From Desulfocapsa sp. (GTDB taxonomy: Bacteria > Desulfobacterota > Desulfobulbia > Desulfobulbales > Desulfocapsaceae): a DNA stretch of 6,731 nt. The notes beneath the pieces are model-generated. The model saw only the letters and a list, made by a program, of their open reading frames with translations, was not told the DNA's origin and ran no database searches. The stretch covers positions 1 through 6,731 of the forward strand of contig JAOZKX010000119.1 of NCBI GenBank assembly GCA_029935135.1, written 5' to 3'. Position 1 is the stretch's first letter. Every line of letters starts with the position of its first letter. The translations under genes and the position numbers were made by a program. Below, piece after piece: positions 6,588 to 6,731 of this stretch.

Positions 6588-6616
6588 GGTGAGAGCACAT
6601 AAAGTGTCTTTAAAAT

Positions 6617-6731
6617 ATGAAAAGATTTAAATTAATAGAAAAGAAAACTGGATCAATCAAAGACGATGTTCTTTCCGGCCTGACTGTTGCTCTTGCCCTT
6701 GTTCCTGAAGCGGTTGCCTTTGCCTTTATTG
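6617..6731 (+). CDS. SulP-family anion transporter (first 38 residues; cut by right edge)
   Basis: Only the N-terminus is visible. A basic cytoplasmic start (KRFKLIEKK) is followed by [25 protein letters not shown], which is characteristic of the first transmembrane segment of SulP (SLC26-like) transporters, with the conserved D-x-L-x-G and P-E-A elements near residues 17-32. SulP proteins carry sulfate, bicarbonate or other anions across the inner membrane, often by proton or sodium coupling; the substrate cannot be told from this fragment. The ATG at 6617 is the earliest start because an in-frame TAA lies at 6611-6613. No Shine-Dalgarno sequence is evident, and an AT-rich 5-bp hairpin (6600-6612) sits just before the start. 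The transporter core and any C-terminal STAS domain lie outside the window. Nothing places it in an operon with the GGDEF-EAL gene, from which a terminator separates it. Confidence 0.88.
   Translation, partial: MKRFKLIEKKTGSIKDDVLSGLTVALALVPEAVAFAFI

Larger units (their letters stand above)
6032..6616. other. 585-bp intergenic region without a convincing protein gene
   Basis: No ORF here has a good ribosome site or a recognisable product; the longest I noticed on the plus strand is 44 codons (6319-6453). The stretch instead holds a promoter-like sequence (6207-6235), an intrinsic terminator (6251-6283), two short hairpin-forming repeats (6326-6345 and 6357-6375) and a nested set of inverted repeats (6428-6587), listed separately. 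The first 170 bases (6032-6200) show nothing I can name. No clear terminator follows the GGDEF-EAL stop before 6251, so its transcript may run about 250 bases past the stop codon. Confidence 0.6.

Overview
The window looks like chromosomal DNA of a Gram-negative bacterium, probably a Desulfobacterota / Desulfobulbaceae-type deltaproteobacterium. This is an inference from protein style, moderate GC (mid-40s percent by eye) and gene combination; no 16S or other marker is present. It holds five protein genes, two of them cut by the window edges. I see no tRNA, rRNA, CRISPR or transposase.

Left part, minus strand (4090 down to 1): a tightly packed operon of three genes. First is an 814-residue PEP-synthase-like protein, with an ATP-binding dikinase domain and a swivelling phospho-histidine domain but no PEP/pyruvate barrel. 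After a 2-base gap comes a 318-residue dual-specificity-type protein phosphatase fused to a cysteine-rich YkgJ-like tail. After a 6-base gap comes an NtrC-type sigma-54 response regulator, cut at the left edge inside its GAFTGA loop. A phosphotransfer-type enzyme, a phosphatase and a phosphorylation-controlled activator in one transcription unit suggest a phospho-signalling or metabolic-control module. This is the most interesting part of the window.

Middle: a 312-bp divergent intergenic region (4091-4402), then a plus-strand gene (4403-6031) for a membrane-anchored GGDEF-EAL protein. Both c-di-GMP catalytic domains keep their key residues, while the product-inhibition I-site is altered (RKDE instead of RxxD).

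Right part: 585 bp without a convincing gene (6032-6616). It holds a promoter-like sequence followed at once by a good intrinsic terminator (6251-6283), a 6-bp inverted repeat (6326-6345), a short hairpin (6357-6375) and a nested set of inverted repeats (6428-6587) that could fold as a long RNA leader. Downstream is the first 38 codons of a SulP-family anion transporter gene, which runs off the right edge.

The minus-strand operon, the c-di-GMP gene and the transporter are probably three separate transcription units. Nothing in the sequence ties c-di-GMP directly to either neighbour.
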